From Bryobacteraceae bacterium (GTDB lineage Bacteria; Acidobacteriota; Terriglobia; Bryobacterales; Bryobacteraceae), in the NCBI GenBank assembly GCA_029975915.1, contig JARKOC010000158.1, positions 124,001 through 188,000 on the forward strand: a stretch of 64,000 nt of DNA, read 5' to 3'. The notes under the pieces are model-generated. The model saw nothing but the letters and a program-made list of their open reading frames with translations, had not been told where the DNA came from and did no database searches. This document shows, in pieces, positions 35,455-46,009 of this stretch (positions are counted from its first letter, which is position 1; every line of letters starts with the position of its first letter). The translations under genes and the position numbers were made by a program.

Positions 35455-36789
35455 TCAGGACTTGCGCGGGAACAACCGGGCCGTGTTTGACGACAGGAGC
35501 GCCCTGGCGATCTCGACCGCGCCGGTTTCCGAGCACCAGCCCTGGGCGGTTTTTTCGGCCAGGACCATGGCGATATTCTCACGCGCCATCAACGAGTGGG
35601 CGTAAGTGAGCTCGGCGTAGCGGTAGTCGCCACCGAAGCCGAGGATCTTGGTGTAGGGCATGGCGTCGAGCATTTCCGACAGCGCCCGTCTGGCGGTCGA
35701 GGGCGACAGGATATGCGCCCAGCAAAAATCGACGTGCACGTTGGGAAAGATCTTGCCCAATGCAGTGATTTCGTCAACATAAGGGTATCCGATGTGGAAG
35801 AGGTCGAAGGTTACTTTGGGGTAAAGGTTGAAGATGTTTTGCAGGTGCATGGGCCGGGTGTTTTCGACCCAACCCGAATTGCCGGCAAGTGTTCCGGTAT
35901 GGATCTGGACAGGCAATGAATGCGCCTCGGCCAGTCGCATGGCGTGATGGAACATGTGGTCTTCGAGGTTTCTGTAAGGCCGCTCGGTGAAGCGGCGTGC
36001 GCCGGAGGGCCGGGGACGGGCATCGCGGGCGAGATCCTCGAAGTCGCGCGCGGCATCGGCTTCTGACGCCTCGTAATAGCGGATCTCGCGCTGGTAGGCA
36101 AGTGTCGATTTGATGGCGATCATACCCTGGGCAAGGCTCTGTTCGAGCCGCTTTTCCATGGCGGCTTTCAATCCGGCCAGCGATGTGACGGCGACGCCCG
36201 TCGCCTTCTCCATGTTCTTGAGCGCCGTGGCGTTTTCGGGGGCAATGAACCAGTCGAGTTTGCGGGCGAGGACGAAGAACCGCGGGTCAGGACGCATCGG
36301 GTCGCCATGCCAGTAATCATCTAGAACGCTGTAGAGGATCTTCGCGCGGCGGTGCAGGACCTCCTCATAAAGGCCGGGCTTGTTCATGGCGCGGATGGCT
36401 GCTTCGGCCTTCTCGACGGTCGAGGAGTTCATGTCGGCGATCCCATAGATGTCCTTCATGGCAATGCGGAAGGCCTGGCCGTAGCCGGTGAACCGGGCGG
36501 CGCGGTAGTAAGGCTCGAAGGAGGCCCAACGCTCCCGCAGCGGGATCTTGGGGTCATCGAGGGTTTTGGCCGTGGCGAGCGGCAGGCCGGCGCTAACGGC
36601 GTCATTGAGCAGGTAGTGGCTGATCAGGGTGAAGAGGCCGGCTTTGGACTTGATTCGTTCCTCCTCCCATAGAAGGTGTTCGTGAGAACTCACGATGTCA
36701 AGTTTGTCGATCTCCTTGCGCAGGCTCGAAAGCAGGGCCGGCGCGGCGGGGGCGGCCAGGGTGGAGGACAGGAAGCTGCGGCGTTGCAT
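35455..36789 (-). CDS. Exported amidohydrolase-family protein
   Basis: 444 residues with a twin-arginine-like start (MQRRSFLSSTLAAPAAPALL). The metal-dependent hydrolase (TIM barrel) signature begins with VSSHEHLLW and continues with VQIHTGT, FHIGYP and a late FGGDYRY that carries the catalytic Asp. The arrangement is of the amidohydrolase-2/uronate-isomerase-like group. It likely acts on a small organic acid or lactone in the periplasm. Its start lies only 33 bases from the 3' end of the tRNA-Sec gene on the same strand, so the two may share a transcript. Confidence 0.82.
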   Translation of the reverse strand: MQRRSFLSSTLAAPAAPALLSSLRKEIDKLDIVSSHEHLLWEEERIKSKAGLFTLISHYLLNDAVSAGLPLATAKTLDDPKIPLRERWASFEPYYRAARFTGYGQAFRIAMKDIYGIADMNSSTVEKAEAAIRAMNKPGLYEEVLHRRAKILYSVLDDYWHGDPMRPDPRFFVLARKLDWFIAPENATALKNMEKATGVAVTSLAGLKAAMEKRLEQSLAQGMIAIKSTLAYQREIRYYEASEADAARDFEDLARDARPRPSGARRFTERPYRNLEDHMFHHAMRLAEAHSLPVQIHTGTLAGNSGWVENTRPMHLQNIFNLYPKVTFDLFHIGYPYVDEITALGKIFPNVHVDFCWAHILSPSTARRALSEMLDAMPYTKILGFGGDYRYAELTYAHSLMARENIAMVLAEKTAQGWCSETGAVEIARALLSSNTARLFPRKS

Positions 36790-36822
36790 GACGCGATGAT
36801 TCTATCGCGGCATGGCGTGAAC

Positions 36823-36920
36823 TGGCGGAAGCTCGTGGGGGTCGAACCCACCGGCGCGCGCCTTAGGCGGCGCCCACTGGTTTTGAAGACCAGGCCCGGC
36901 ACCGGCCGAAATGAGCTTCC
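36823..36920 (-). tRNA. selC: tRNA-Sec (anticodon TCA), with encoded CCA
   Basis: The 98-base gene reads leftward. The 8-base acceptor stem is GGAAGCTC (36920-36913) with GAGCTTCC (36834-36827). G73 follows and then CCA (36825-36823). The anticodon arm is CTGGT-CTTCAAA-ACCAG, with anticodon TCA at 36886-36884. A long variable arm with a GC stem and a T arm GTGGG-TTCGACC-CCCAC complete the class II fold, including the extended acceptor/T stack that SelB and SelA use. It matches the layout of E. coli selC. A selenocysteine tRNA implies that SelA, SelB, SelD and at least one selenoprotein are encoded elsewhere; no UGA-containing selenoprotein was identified in this window. Confidence 0.97.
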
Positions 36921-36988
36921 GCGTCTGAATTAGAGGGTACAACAGCAGGCGCACCGGATGCGCCGGGACAGCGGGTCCTGCTGCCGCG

Positions 36989-38590
<1,602 letters not shown>

Positions 38591-38687
38591 GTATGAGACC
38601 TCTTGGGGAGATTAGAGAAATAACGGCAGGCTTTATTTACTGCGTAGCTGAAAACGGTAAGAACTGGCACCAGTCTATCATGGAGAC

Positions 38688-39344
38688 ATGAGGATCACGC
38701 CGGCGAGAGGCTTTACACGGTGGCTGCCGGCGCTTGTCCTGTTGGGGGCGGGGATGGTGCGCGGGCAGGCCATCGAGTTTGAATCCAACGGGCTGCGTTA
38801 CCTGACGATGACGCGCGACGGGCTGACGATCATGTTCGCCGAGCTGCCGGTCCGTGTGCGGAACTTCGCTGTGATCCAGGTGGCGGTGTCGAACGGGTCT
38901 GAATCGAACCGGACGATCAAACCGGAGGATTTTGTCGTCACTCCGGAGTCGGGTGTCCCGGTGCGCGCCACACCGGCGAGATACGTGGTCGAGGAATTCC
39001 TGGGCCGTGCCGGGCGCAACGATGTGATCAAGCTGGTTTCCATGTACGAAGCCGGCCTGTACGGCTTGAGCCGTTTTCAGTCGACCAATGGCTACGAGCA
39101 GCGCAGGCAAAACGCGCTGGCCGAGCTGACATCGTCGAAGCTGAAGGCTGCGGCGACAGCTTCAGCGGTCGCGCTGGTGCAAACCAGATTGAAACCCGGC
39201 CAGACGACCGATGGGGCGGTTTTTTTCCCGCTGGCGAACCGTCCGCTGGCGCCGGGCAAGCTCGTCGCGCAAGTGGGCGCGGAGAGGTTTGAATTCGTTT
39301 TGGATGAGTTGAAACACCCAGGCTCACTGAGCCGGAGACCCTGA
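38688..39344 (+). CDS. Secreted protein of unknown function
   Basis: The 218-residue product has a signal peptide (cleavage likely near GMVRGQA). The mature region is beta-rich with a repeated amphipathic pattern (IEFESNGLRYLTMTRDGL, VIQVAVSNGSES). No known motif or cysteine is visible. It is divergent from pckA and followed at 79 bases by the PHP-domain gene; no functional context is evident. Confidence 0.7.
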   Translation: MRITPARGFTRWLPALVLLGAGMVRGQAIEFESNGLRYLTMTRDGLTIMFAELPVRVRNFAVIQVAVSNGSESNRTIKPEDFVVTPESGVPVRATPARYVVEEFLGRAGRNDVIKLVSMYEAGLYGLSRFQSTNGYEQRRQNALAELTSSKLKAAATASAVALVQTRLKPGQTTDGAVFFPLANRPLAPGKLVAQVGAERFEFVLDELKHPGSLSRRP

Positions 39345-39423
39345 ACCGCCGGCCCGAGCCCGCAAGGCTTTGGGGTAGCATAGACGTTTCTCCCCACACG
39401 GGTGGTCCGGACTTGGCTCGATC

Positions 39424-40278
39424 ATGATCGATCTGCACACACACTCAACGCGTAGTGACGGGACCGATTCTCCGGATCGTCTGGTTGCCCTCGCCCGCCA
39501 AGCTGGGTTGAGTGCGCTGGCCATTACGGATCATGACACTCTGCTGGACCAGGAGTCCCATAGCGCCCTCTCTGCGGAAATTGACTTGGTGCGAGGCATC
39601 GAACTGAGCACGCGCATCTTAGAAGAGTCCAACCCGGCAAGCCGCAGCGCACATCTGCTCGGATATTTCTTCAGCGAGCCGCCGGCCACTTTTCGCGATT
39701 GGCTCCAATCGCTCAAGTCGGCAAGACGCGAACGCAACCGGGAAATGGCCAGGCGGCTCAACGAACAGGGCATTCTCGTGACATTGGAGGAAGCCGAGCA
39801 ACTGGGGATGAACATCACGGGCCGTCCGCATTTTGCCCGCCTGATGCGTGAGAAGGGCTACGTCTGTAGTTGGGAAGAAGCTTTCTCATTGTACTTGGGT
39901 GAAAGTGGCTCGGCGTACGTCGAGCGCGAAGATCCTCCGCTCCGTGAAGGTATCGAGCGGATCAAGGCCGCCGGCGGGGTCACTTCGCTGGCGCATCCGG
40001 CACGCCTAGGAAAGCTCGATGTGTCCAGCGAGGAAGCGTTGATAAGGCGGCTGGCCGATTGGGGTCTGGATGGAATCGAGACATGGCATCCGGATCACCA
40101 GACGGCCGATGTCGAACGCTATGCCGGATTGGCGAGACGCCTCGGCCTGATCGTCACCGGGGGCAGCGATTACCACGGAGAGAACAAACCGTCACCCAAA
40201 CTGGGCAGGTGGGACGGCGTCTCTGTCCCGTCAGACCTTTTGGACCAGCTTCGCAGGCGCGCCATCCACGGTCACTGA
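39424..40278 (+). CDS. PHP-domain phosphoesterase (TrpH/YciV-like)
   Basis: A 284-residue PHP-domain phosphoesterase. The metal-site motifs appear in order: MIDLHTHSTRSDGT, ITDHDT, RGIELST, SLAHPARLG and GGSDYHGE. This set and length match the TrpH/YciV family, which dephosphorylates 3',5'-nucleoside bisphosphates and trims short RNA. The C-terminal 48 bases overlap the end of the convergent YgfZ-like gene, a long convergent overlap but not unusual in dense genomes. Confidence 0.9.
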   Translation: MIDLHTHSTRSDGTDSPDRLVALARQAGLSALAITDHDTLLDQESHSALSAEIDLVRGIELSTRILEESNPASRSAHLLGYFFSEPPATFRDWLQSLKSARRERNREMARRLNEQGILVTLEEAEQLGMNITGRPHFARLMREKGYVCSWEEAFSLYLGESGSAYVEREDPPLREGIERIKAAGGVTSLAHPARLGKLDVSSEEALIRRLADWGLDGIETWHPDHQTADVERYAGLARRLGLIVTGGSDYHGENKPSPKLGRWDGVSVPSDLLDQLRRRAIHGH

Positions 40279-41163
40279 TCCGGCTGAGGCCAGCGCTGCT
40301 GTACGGATGTAAGCCAGCGCACGAACGTATCCGGAACGCGGCGATTGAGCGGCAGAGGTGATTTCCCCGGCTTCGGTGCCATCCACGGCGACTTTGGCTC
40401 CCGGCGCCGGAGCGGAGCCTGATTCAACCTCCAGCGGCGTCAGAACCTTGTTAATGTGGCCGCGCGACCGGACCCGTTCGACGATTTCCTGGCCCAGGTA
40501 GCAGCCCTTGTTGAAGTTCAGGGCGTGGGCGAGGCCGGTCTCTTGAGCAATATGGGACTCGGTAAAATCCACGCCGTACCGCGGTGTCCCGTGTTCCAAA
40601 CGGACGATCTCCATCTCCTCGACCGCTGCGGCCACCGCACCGGCGGCGGTGAGAGAATCCATCAGTGACCCCTTCGCTTCCGCTGGAACCACGAGCCGGT
40701 AGCCGGGAACGCCAGTCGCCGATGCGAGGACAACACTGATTCCGTCCCAGTCAGTGAAACCGAATGGTTCGGTCGGAAGAACTGCCCCAAGTTCCGCCAG
40801 GATCGCCGCGGCGTTCGGGCCTTCGACGGCGAGTTCGGAAGTCGATTCTGAGACGTCTGCAAGCGTGACATCATCGGCGATGATGTGGCGGTCAATGTGG
40901 GCGTAAATCTTCCCGCAGACTTGTGGCTCGACTGAGATCAACAAATCGTTCTCCCGGCACAAGATGATTGCGTCGGCCAGCACCCGGCCTTGTGCGTTGA
41001 GGAAGAATGCATAGACGCCTTCGCCCGGTATCAGTTTCTCGATTTGATTGGTCGTCAGGGCATGAAGGAGGCGTTTGCGGTCTTCGCCGGTTGCAATGAT
41101 TCGGCCCCTGGACGAAAGATCGGCGAGCGCGGCGGATTCATGAAAAGCGTCGTAGCCGGTCAT
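40231..41163 (-). CDS. ygfZ: YgfZ/GcvT-domain iron-sulfur maintenance protein
   Basis: About 310 residues of a folate-binding GcvT-like fold. The family signature KGCYLGQE is present (FNKGCYLGQEIVERVRSRG), as is the EAAHESVE-like N-terminal start ASSRGRIIATGEDRKRLLHAL. YgfZ proteins help maintain iron-sulfur enzymes such as MiaB with a tetrahydrofolate cofactor. The ATG at 41163 is inferred; a start 21 bases further upstream is possible. Its end overlaps the PHP gene end by 48 bases on the opposite strand. Confidence 0.88.
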   Translation of the reverse strand: MTGYDAFHESAALADLSSRGRIIATGEDRKRLLHALTTNQIEKLIPGEGVYAFFLNAQGRVLADAIILCRENDLLISVEPQVCGKIYAHIDRHIIADDVTLADVSESTSELAVEGPNAAAILAELGAVLPTEPFGFTDWDGISVVLASATGVPGYRLVVPAEAKGSLMDSLTAAGAVAAAVEEMEIVRLEHGTPRYGVDFTESHIAQETGLAHALNFNKGCYLGQEIVERVRSRGHINKVLTPLEVESGSAPAPGAKVAVDGTEAGEITSAAQSPRSGYVRALAYIRTAALASAGSVTVDGAPAKLVQKV

Positions 41164-41173
41164 CACAACCACG

Positions 41174-41521
41174 TTAGCGCGCAAAGTTCGAGAAGTAGAG
41201 GCCGATGAGAATGGTCAGCGACGCCGAGATCAGGGCGCCTTTGCGCCACCGTGACAGCTTCTCCGGGCTTGCCGTCCCGCGCACGGACAGCAGCACAATC
41301 GCCAAAACGTGAAGCGCCAGCAGCGTCTTGATGCCGATCCACATATGCCAGCCTGGGGGAGCCCCCTGCATGCGGGTCATGAAGTTATAGGCGCCCGTGG
41401 CCAGCAGCAACGCGGCGAGACTGGCGGAAAGCCCACGGTAACGAGGAATCCGGCCGGCCAGCGAGAGTCCGAAAAGCAGCAGCGCAAGGGCGAGGTGGAG
41501 ATGGAGAATGCCAGTTGTCAT
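41174..41521 (-). CDS. Small four-helix membrane protein, unknown
   Basis: The 115-residue product has about four membrane segments (5-22, 31-48, 61-79 and 92-112). The loop after helix 2 reads RMQGAPPGWHMWIGIKT, with a His and two Trp that could bind a metal or heme, though this is speculative. It sits just upstream of the YgfZ-like gene on the same strand (11 bases before its start), suggesting co-transcription. Confidence 0.72.
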   Translation of the reverse strand: MTTGILHLHLALALLLFGLSLAGRIPRYRGLSASLAALLLATGAYNFMTRMQGAPPGWHMWIGIKTLLALHVLAIVLLSVRGTASPEKLSRWRKGALISASLTILIGLYFSNFAR

Positions 41522-41640
41522 GGTTCTGATTCACGAGGGCGCAAGTAACCCCTGTCAATTGTGATGCAGGAAAGTGGCTGGAAGGCTCTGAATTTGAGAA
41601 CCGGACACTGCTCCATCTCGCGCCGGGTCCCTATACTGAA

Positions 41641-42282
41641 ATGATGATCCGCGAGACGTTTCCCGTCGGCATGCTTCAGTGCAACTGTTCGGTCTTTGGA
41701 GACGAAACGACGAGGGAAGCAGTGGTGATCGACCCGGGTGACGGTCTTGACGACATGGCTCTTCTGGAACGGGTGCTGGACAGGAACGGTCTGAGGGTGA
41801 AGGCGATCATCATCACCCACGCTCACATTGACCACATCGGAGGCGCTGCCAAGCTGAAACGGTTGACCGGGGCGCCGGTGTACTTGAATACCGAGGACGA
41901 GCAGCAGTACGCCAACATCGAGTGGCAGGCGCGCTGGCTCGGCATAGCTGTGCCGGAAACCACGGAAATCGATGCCACCCCAAGGGATGGGGACACGCTC
42001 AAACTCGGCGCCGGTGAACTCACGCTGATCCATACGCCGGGCCATACTCAAGGCAGCATCTGCGTGTACGCTCAGGCGGAAGGAGTGCTGGCGGCCGGCG
42101 ACACGTTGTTTCTCGATTCGGTTGGAAGGTCTGATCTGCCGGGCGGCGACGGGAAGCAATTGTTGAGTTCGATCCACGAGAAACTCTTGACCTTGCCCGA
42201 CGAAACAACAGTCATCTGCGGCCACGGACCGGCCACTACAATCGGGCGTGAGCGCGAGCGGAATCCTTTCCTTCGCGGCTAA
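41641..42282 (+). CDS. MBL-fold hydrolase (glyoxalase II-like)
   Basis: A 213-residue metallo-beta-lactamase-fold protein. The metal motifs are ITHAHIDHIGG, HTPGHTQGS, GDTLFLDSVGRSD and CGHGPAT, all in the glyoxalase II (YcbL-like) arrangement. It probably hydrolyses a thioester such as S-lactoylglutathione or an equivalent, or another small ester. ATG codons at 41641 and 41644 are equal candidates. A convergent small gene (42279-42551) begins right after its end. Confidence 0.88.
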   Translation: MMIRETFPVGMLQCNCSVFGDETTREAVVIDPGDGLDDMALLERVLDRNGLRVKAIIITHAHIDHIGGAAKLKRLTGAPVYLNTEDEQQYANIEWQARWLGIAVPETTEIDATPRDGDTLKLGAGELTLIHTPGHTQGSICVYAQAEGVLAAGDTLFLDSVGRSDLPGGDGKQLLSSIHEKLLTLPDETTVICGHGPATTIGRERERNPFLRG

Positions 42283-42551
42283 GGCTTAGGCTTCAACTGC
42301 CGGAGTTCCTCCAGCACTGACTGAACCAGTTCCTTCGATTGCTCAAGCCCCTGCAAGATGATCTGCAAGTCCATGGCCGGCTTGCCCGGCTGACGCGCGC
42401 TCTGGCAGTAAACGCCGTGCTGCCCAACCATGATGAGCGAATCGGTCAGTAGGTCGAGAGCCACGGCCAGGCGCCCAGCTTCCAGCCCGTATTGGAACTC
42501 GGCATTCCGCAACTCGTCGCGTTTGTCGGTGAAAACAGAAGGTGGTGGCAT
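42279..42551 (-). CDS. Small helical protein, unknown
   Basis: About 90 residues, likely all-helical (DELRNAEFQYGLEAGRLAVA, GLEQSKELVQSVLEELRQL). No ribosome site is strong. It ends at the last four bases of the MBL-hydrolase stop codon, on the opposite strand. I do not recognise its family; it may be a real small cytoplasmic protein or a chance frame. Confidence 0.5.
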   Translation of the reverse strand: MPPPSVFTDKRDELRNAEFQYGLEAGRLAVALDLLTDSLIMVGQHGVYCQSARQPGKPAMDLQIILQGLEQSKELVQSVLEELRQLKPKP

Positions 42552-42573
42552 GGGGAATACAATGAAGGGAGTT

Positions 42574-43272
42574 ATGTTGATCCGAACTCTGTTGGTTCTT
42601 CTCATTCTGATGCCGCTGGCGGTAGTTTGGGCTCAAGCACCCGCCATTTCCACGAGTTCAAAACTCAAGAAGGATATGGACCTCGACGCCGACCCGAATT
42701 CGAAGCTCTGGAAGGGCGTCAAGGGCGTGTTTGCCGATCACAGCGCCCGTGGCGAGCTCTCGCCGGGCCACAAAACCGAGATCCGCTCTCGCTGGACGAA
42801 GGACTATCTATATTTCCTATTCGTCTGCCCGTATAAACAGCTCTACCTGAAGCCGGATCCGGACACCGTGAACGAAACCAACCGCCTCTGGAACTGGGAT
42901 GTGGCCGAGTTGTTCGTCGGAGCCGATTTCGAAAACATCCATCAGTACCGTGAATACCAGGTGTCGCCGCACGGCGAATGGGTTGATCTCGACATCGACC
43001 GCAAGCAACCCAAGCCCGAGGGCGGGTGGCTGTGGAACTCCGGGTTCAAGGTGGCCGCCAGGATCGACGAAGCAAACAAGGTGTGGTACGGCGCCATGAA
43101 AATCCCGATGAAGTCGATCACTGATAAGCCTGTGAAGGAAGGCGTCGAGTTCCGCGCCAACTACTACCGGATCCAGGGACCGCCGCCGAAGAAGGTCTTT
43201 GTCGCCTGGCAGGCCACCGGCGGCAACCACCACATCCCAGAGAAATTCGGATTGCTCAAGCTCGTCAAATAG
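42574..43272 (+). CDS. Secreted CBM9-like (DOMON-related) protein
   Basis: About 232 residues with a signal peptide (MLIRTLLVLLILMPLAVVWA), preceded by a good AAGGGAG site. The mature part resembles the carbohydrate-binding family 9 fold, with segments such as LWKGVKGVFADHS, TKDYLYFLFVCPY, WDVAELFVGADF, YREYQVSPHGEWVDLDID and WYGAMKIPMKSI. Members often bind sugars or act as hemophore-like domains. The next gene begins 11 bases later and encodes a phosphohexomutase, so co-transcription is possible. Confidence 0.8.
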   Translation: MLIRTLLVLLILMPLAVVWAQAPAISTSSKLKKDMDLDADPNSKLWKGVKGVFADHSARGELSPGHKTEIRSRWTKDYLYFLFVCPYKQLYLKPDPDTVNETNRLWNWDVAELFVGADFENIHQYREYQVSPHGEWVDLDIDRKQPKPEGGWLWNSGFKVAARIDEANKVWYGAMKIPMKSITDKPVKEGVEFRANYYRIQGPPPKKVFVAWQATGGNHHIPEKFGLLKLVK

Positions 43273-43282
43273 GCCACGGGAA

Positions 43283-44650
43283 ATGAACGTGAAGACACCG
43301 TTGCGGATCTCGCAGTTCGGCTTGCGCGGCATTGTGGGCCCCGGGCTCACGCCGGCGCACGTTTTGGATTTTTCGGCCGCTTTCGGCACGATGCTGGGCG
43401 AACGGTCCAAGGTCATTATCGGCCGCGACCCGCGCGCCTCGGGCCAGATGATCCGCGAAGGCGTCGCATCGGCGCTGATGGCCTGTGGACACGATGTCGT
43501 CGACCTCGGCATCGTTTCGACGCCGGTCATTCAACATGCCATCGCTGCCACAGACGCCAGGGGTGGCATCTCCATCGGCGCCAGCCACATGGCGACGGAA
43601 TGGAACGCACTGAAATTCTTCGGCGAGCAGGGTTCTTATTTGTCTACCGCCGAAGCCGACGAGTTGCTCGACATCTACCATCTAAAGGGTTTCGACTTTG
43701 CGCAATGGAACCAGCTCGGCTCCTATTCGCGTGACGACGGCGGCATTGACCGCTATGTCGCGAACCTGGCCGAGGTCTTCGACTTCCCTGTACTGCGGCA
43801 ATTCAGGGTCCTGGTGGACTGCTGCAACGGCACCTCGGCCCTGATCCTGTCCCGGCTGCGCGATCAGTTCGGCCTGAATCTTGTTCTGATCAATGAGCAG
43901 ACCGAAGGCCGGGCCTTCGCGCATGAACCGGCTACCGACCAGCGAACCGTGCAGATGCAACTCGCTCCGCTGATCAAGCACGTTGGGGCCGACGCCGGGT
44001 TTCTGTTCGACGTCGACAGCGACCGCGTGGCGCTGGCGACCGGGAACGGCGAGGCCGTGAGCGAGGAACTGGTGCTGGTGCTGCTGGCTGACGAAATGCT
44101 CGCGTTGGGGCCCGGCGATACAGTGATCGCCAATCTAAGCACCACCGCGCTGCTGGACGAAATCGCGGCGCGGCACAGCGGCCGGGTGGTCCGGGTGGCC
44201 GTCGGACGCAACTCGACCGCCGACGCTCTGACCGCATTCCGGCGGGAACAGGTGGCCATCGCCGGCGAGGGAACCGGGGCTGTGATGATGCCGCAGTTCC
44301 GCTTCGTCTACGACGGCATCGCCTCTATGCTGGCGATACTGACGATGATGAAACGGCGCGGCCAGAGCCTTGGCGCGATCCTTTCAGCCTACCCGAAGTA
44401 CTCGATTCTCAAGGGCGAGGTGCCGCTCAAGTCGCACCGCATCCCACAGATGATGGATGACATCGAGAGCCGCTACCCGGATGCCCGCAAGAACAACCTC
44501 GATGGGCTCAGAATTGACTTCGACGATTCCTGGTTCCACGTTCGCGTCAGCCAGACGGCGCCCATCGTGCGCGTCATCGCCGAGCGCCGCGGCGAACCGC
44601 CGCAGGCTTTGTTCGAGGAACTGATGGACACGGTAAGGAGCTACAACTGA
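43283..44650 (+). CDS. Phosphohexomutase-like protein with altered motifs (first of tandem pair)
   Basis: 455 residues of the alpha-D-phosphohexomutase superfamily. The catalytic serine region reads SIGASHMATEWNALKFF, with S101, against the family TASHNP. The metal loop is LFDVDSDR (three Asp kept). The sugar-binding loop is GEGTGAVM and the phosphate-binding loop HVRVSQTAPIVRVIAE lacks the usual TEP glutamate. The Ser and Asp needed for catalysis are present, but substrate contacts differ, so it may act on another sugar phosphate or serve as a regulatory partner of the next gene, with which it shares one base (TGATG). Confidence 0.85.
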   Translation: MNVKTPLRISQFGLRGIVGPGLTPAHVLDFSAAFGTMLGERSKVIIGRDPRASGQMIREGVASALMACGHDVVDLGIVSTPVIQHAIAATDARGGISIGASHMATEWNALKFFGEQGSYLSTAEADELLDIYHLKGFDFAQWNQLGSYSRDDGGIDRYVANLAEVFDFPVLRQFRVLVDCCNGTSALILSRLRDQFGLNLVLINEQTEGRAFAHEPATDQRTVQMQLAPLIKHVGADAGFLFDVDSDRVALATGNGEAVSEELVLVLLADEMLALGPGDTVIANLSTTALLDEIAARHSGRVVRVAVGRNSTADALTAFRREQVAIAGEGTGAVMMPQFRFVYDGIASMLAILTMMKRRGQSLGAILSAYPKYSILKGEVPLKSHRIPQMMDDIESRYPDARKNNLDGLRIDFDDSWFHVRVSQTAPIVRVIAERRGEPPQALFEELMDTVRSYN

Positions 44651-46002
44651 TGAGCCGCGCACATCAGCTCAAAATCAGCGTCTCCGGCATCCGGGGCGTC
44701 GTTGGGGGGTTTTTCACACCGAACCTGGCCTGCGCCTTCGCCCAAGCGTTTGGTACATACGTCGGACCCGGCCGCGTCGTGCTGGGACGCGACACGCGTT
44801 CGAGCGGTCCAATGCTCGAACATGCCGTCACCTGCGGGCTGCTTTCTGCCGGATGCGAGGTCGTCAAAATCGGCATCGCGCCGACGCCAACCGTCCAGGT
44901 CTATGTGGCGGAAACAGGCGCGCGCGGTGGAATCGCCATCACCGCATCCCACAATCCGCCCGAATACAACGCCCTGAAGCTGTTCAACGCAGAAGGCCTG
45001 TTCTTCAACCATTACGAGCGCGGCGAACTGCTCGAACTCTACCACCAGAGTGCCTTCAGCCGGGTCGAAAACGCCGGCATGCCGGGCATCCGGTTCGACG
45101 AGGAATCAGCGCCCAGACTCCACATTGAGAGAGTCCTCAAGCACGTTGACGTGGACCGCATCCGCGAGCGCCGCTTCCGCGTCGCTCTGGACGGTGTCAA
45201 CGGCGCCGGCTCGGTGATGAGCGTGAAATTCCTGCGCGACACGCTCAACTGCGATTTGCACGCCATCTCAGTGGACCCCGCCAAGCCTTTCCCGCGCGAA
45301 GCCGAACCCAAGCCGGAAGTGCTCGGCGCACTGCGTGAGGTAATCGTCCGCGACAACTGCGACATCGCCTTCGCGCAGGATCCCGATGGCGACCGCCTCG
45401 CCGTCGGCGACGAAACCGGCCGCATTCTGGATAACGACGATGTGCTTGCGCTCGCCGTCGATTGCACCCTGCACCGGCTCAAAGGTCCGGTGGTCGTCAA
45501 CCTCACGACATCCTCGGCGATCGAGGAGATCGCGGCGCGCCATCAGTGCAAGGTGTACCGCTCGCCGGTCGGCGAGGCCAACGTAGTGGACCGGATGAAA
45601 TCGGTCGGCGCGGTGATCGGCGGAGAAGGGTCAAACGGGGGCATCATCTTTCCTGCCGTTCAGTACTGCCGCGACTCCTACACCGGCATGGCGATGCTTC
45701 TGGATCGCATGGCTGAAACCGGCATGACGGCCAGCCAACTGGCCGCGACTCTGCCCGTCTTCCACCGCCGCCTGGGAAAGACGGGCTTTGAGCACGGGCG
45801 CCTCGGCGGGCTGATGCAGTCTCTGGAAGCTGGATTCCCAGGCGCCAAGATCGATCGCCGTGACGGTCTGAAACTGATTCTCGACGACGGCTGGATTCAT
45901 GTCCGCGCATCGAATACCGAGCCGATTCTGCGGATTGCTGCTGAGGCCCGGACACAGGACCGCCTCAACGAACTCTACGGACAAGCGGAACGGCTGCTCT
46001 GA
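44650..46002 (+). CDS. glmM: Phosphoglucosamine mutase/phosphohexomutase (canonical motifs)
   Basis: A 450-residue alpha-D-phosphohexomutase with all classical motifs: phospho-serine loop AITASHNPPEYNALKLF with S100, metal loop DPDGDRLAVG, GGEGSNGGI and phosphate loop VRASNTEPILRIAAE. The short-type sequence is of the GlmM/archaeal-like branch, making UDP-GlcNAc precursors, although phosphomannomutase activity cannot be excluded. It begins at the A of the preceding gene's TGA, so the tandem pair is translationally coupled. Confidence 0.9.
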   Translation: MSRAHQLKISVSGIRGVVGGFFTPNLACAFAQAFGTYVGPGRVVLGRDTRSSGPMLEHAVTCGLLSAGCEVVKIGIAPTPTVQVYVAETGARGGIAITASHNPPEYNALKLFNAEGLFFNHYERGELLELYHQSAFSRVENAGMPGIRFDEESAPRLHIERVLKHVDVDRIRERRFRVALDGVNGAGSVMSVKFLRDTLNCDLHAISVDPAKPFPREAEPKPEVLGALREVIVRDNCDIAFAQDPDGDRLAVGDETGRILDNDDVLALAVDCTLHRLKGPVVVNLTTSSAIEEIAARHQCKVYRSPVGEANVVDRMKSVGAVIGGEGSNGGIIFPAVQYCRDSYTGMAMLLDRMAETGMTASQLAATLPVFHRRLGKTGFEHGRLGGLMQSLEAGFPGAKIDRRDGLKLILDDGWIHVRASNTEPILRIAAEARTQDRLNELYGQAERLL

Positions 46003-46009
46003 GCCTGAA

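Noticed and set aside
36690..36902. A 70-residue frame on the minus strand through the tRNA-Sec gene
   Set aside because: It lies inside the tRNA and has no ribosome site, and the tRNA structure is complete.
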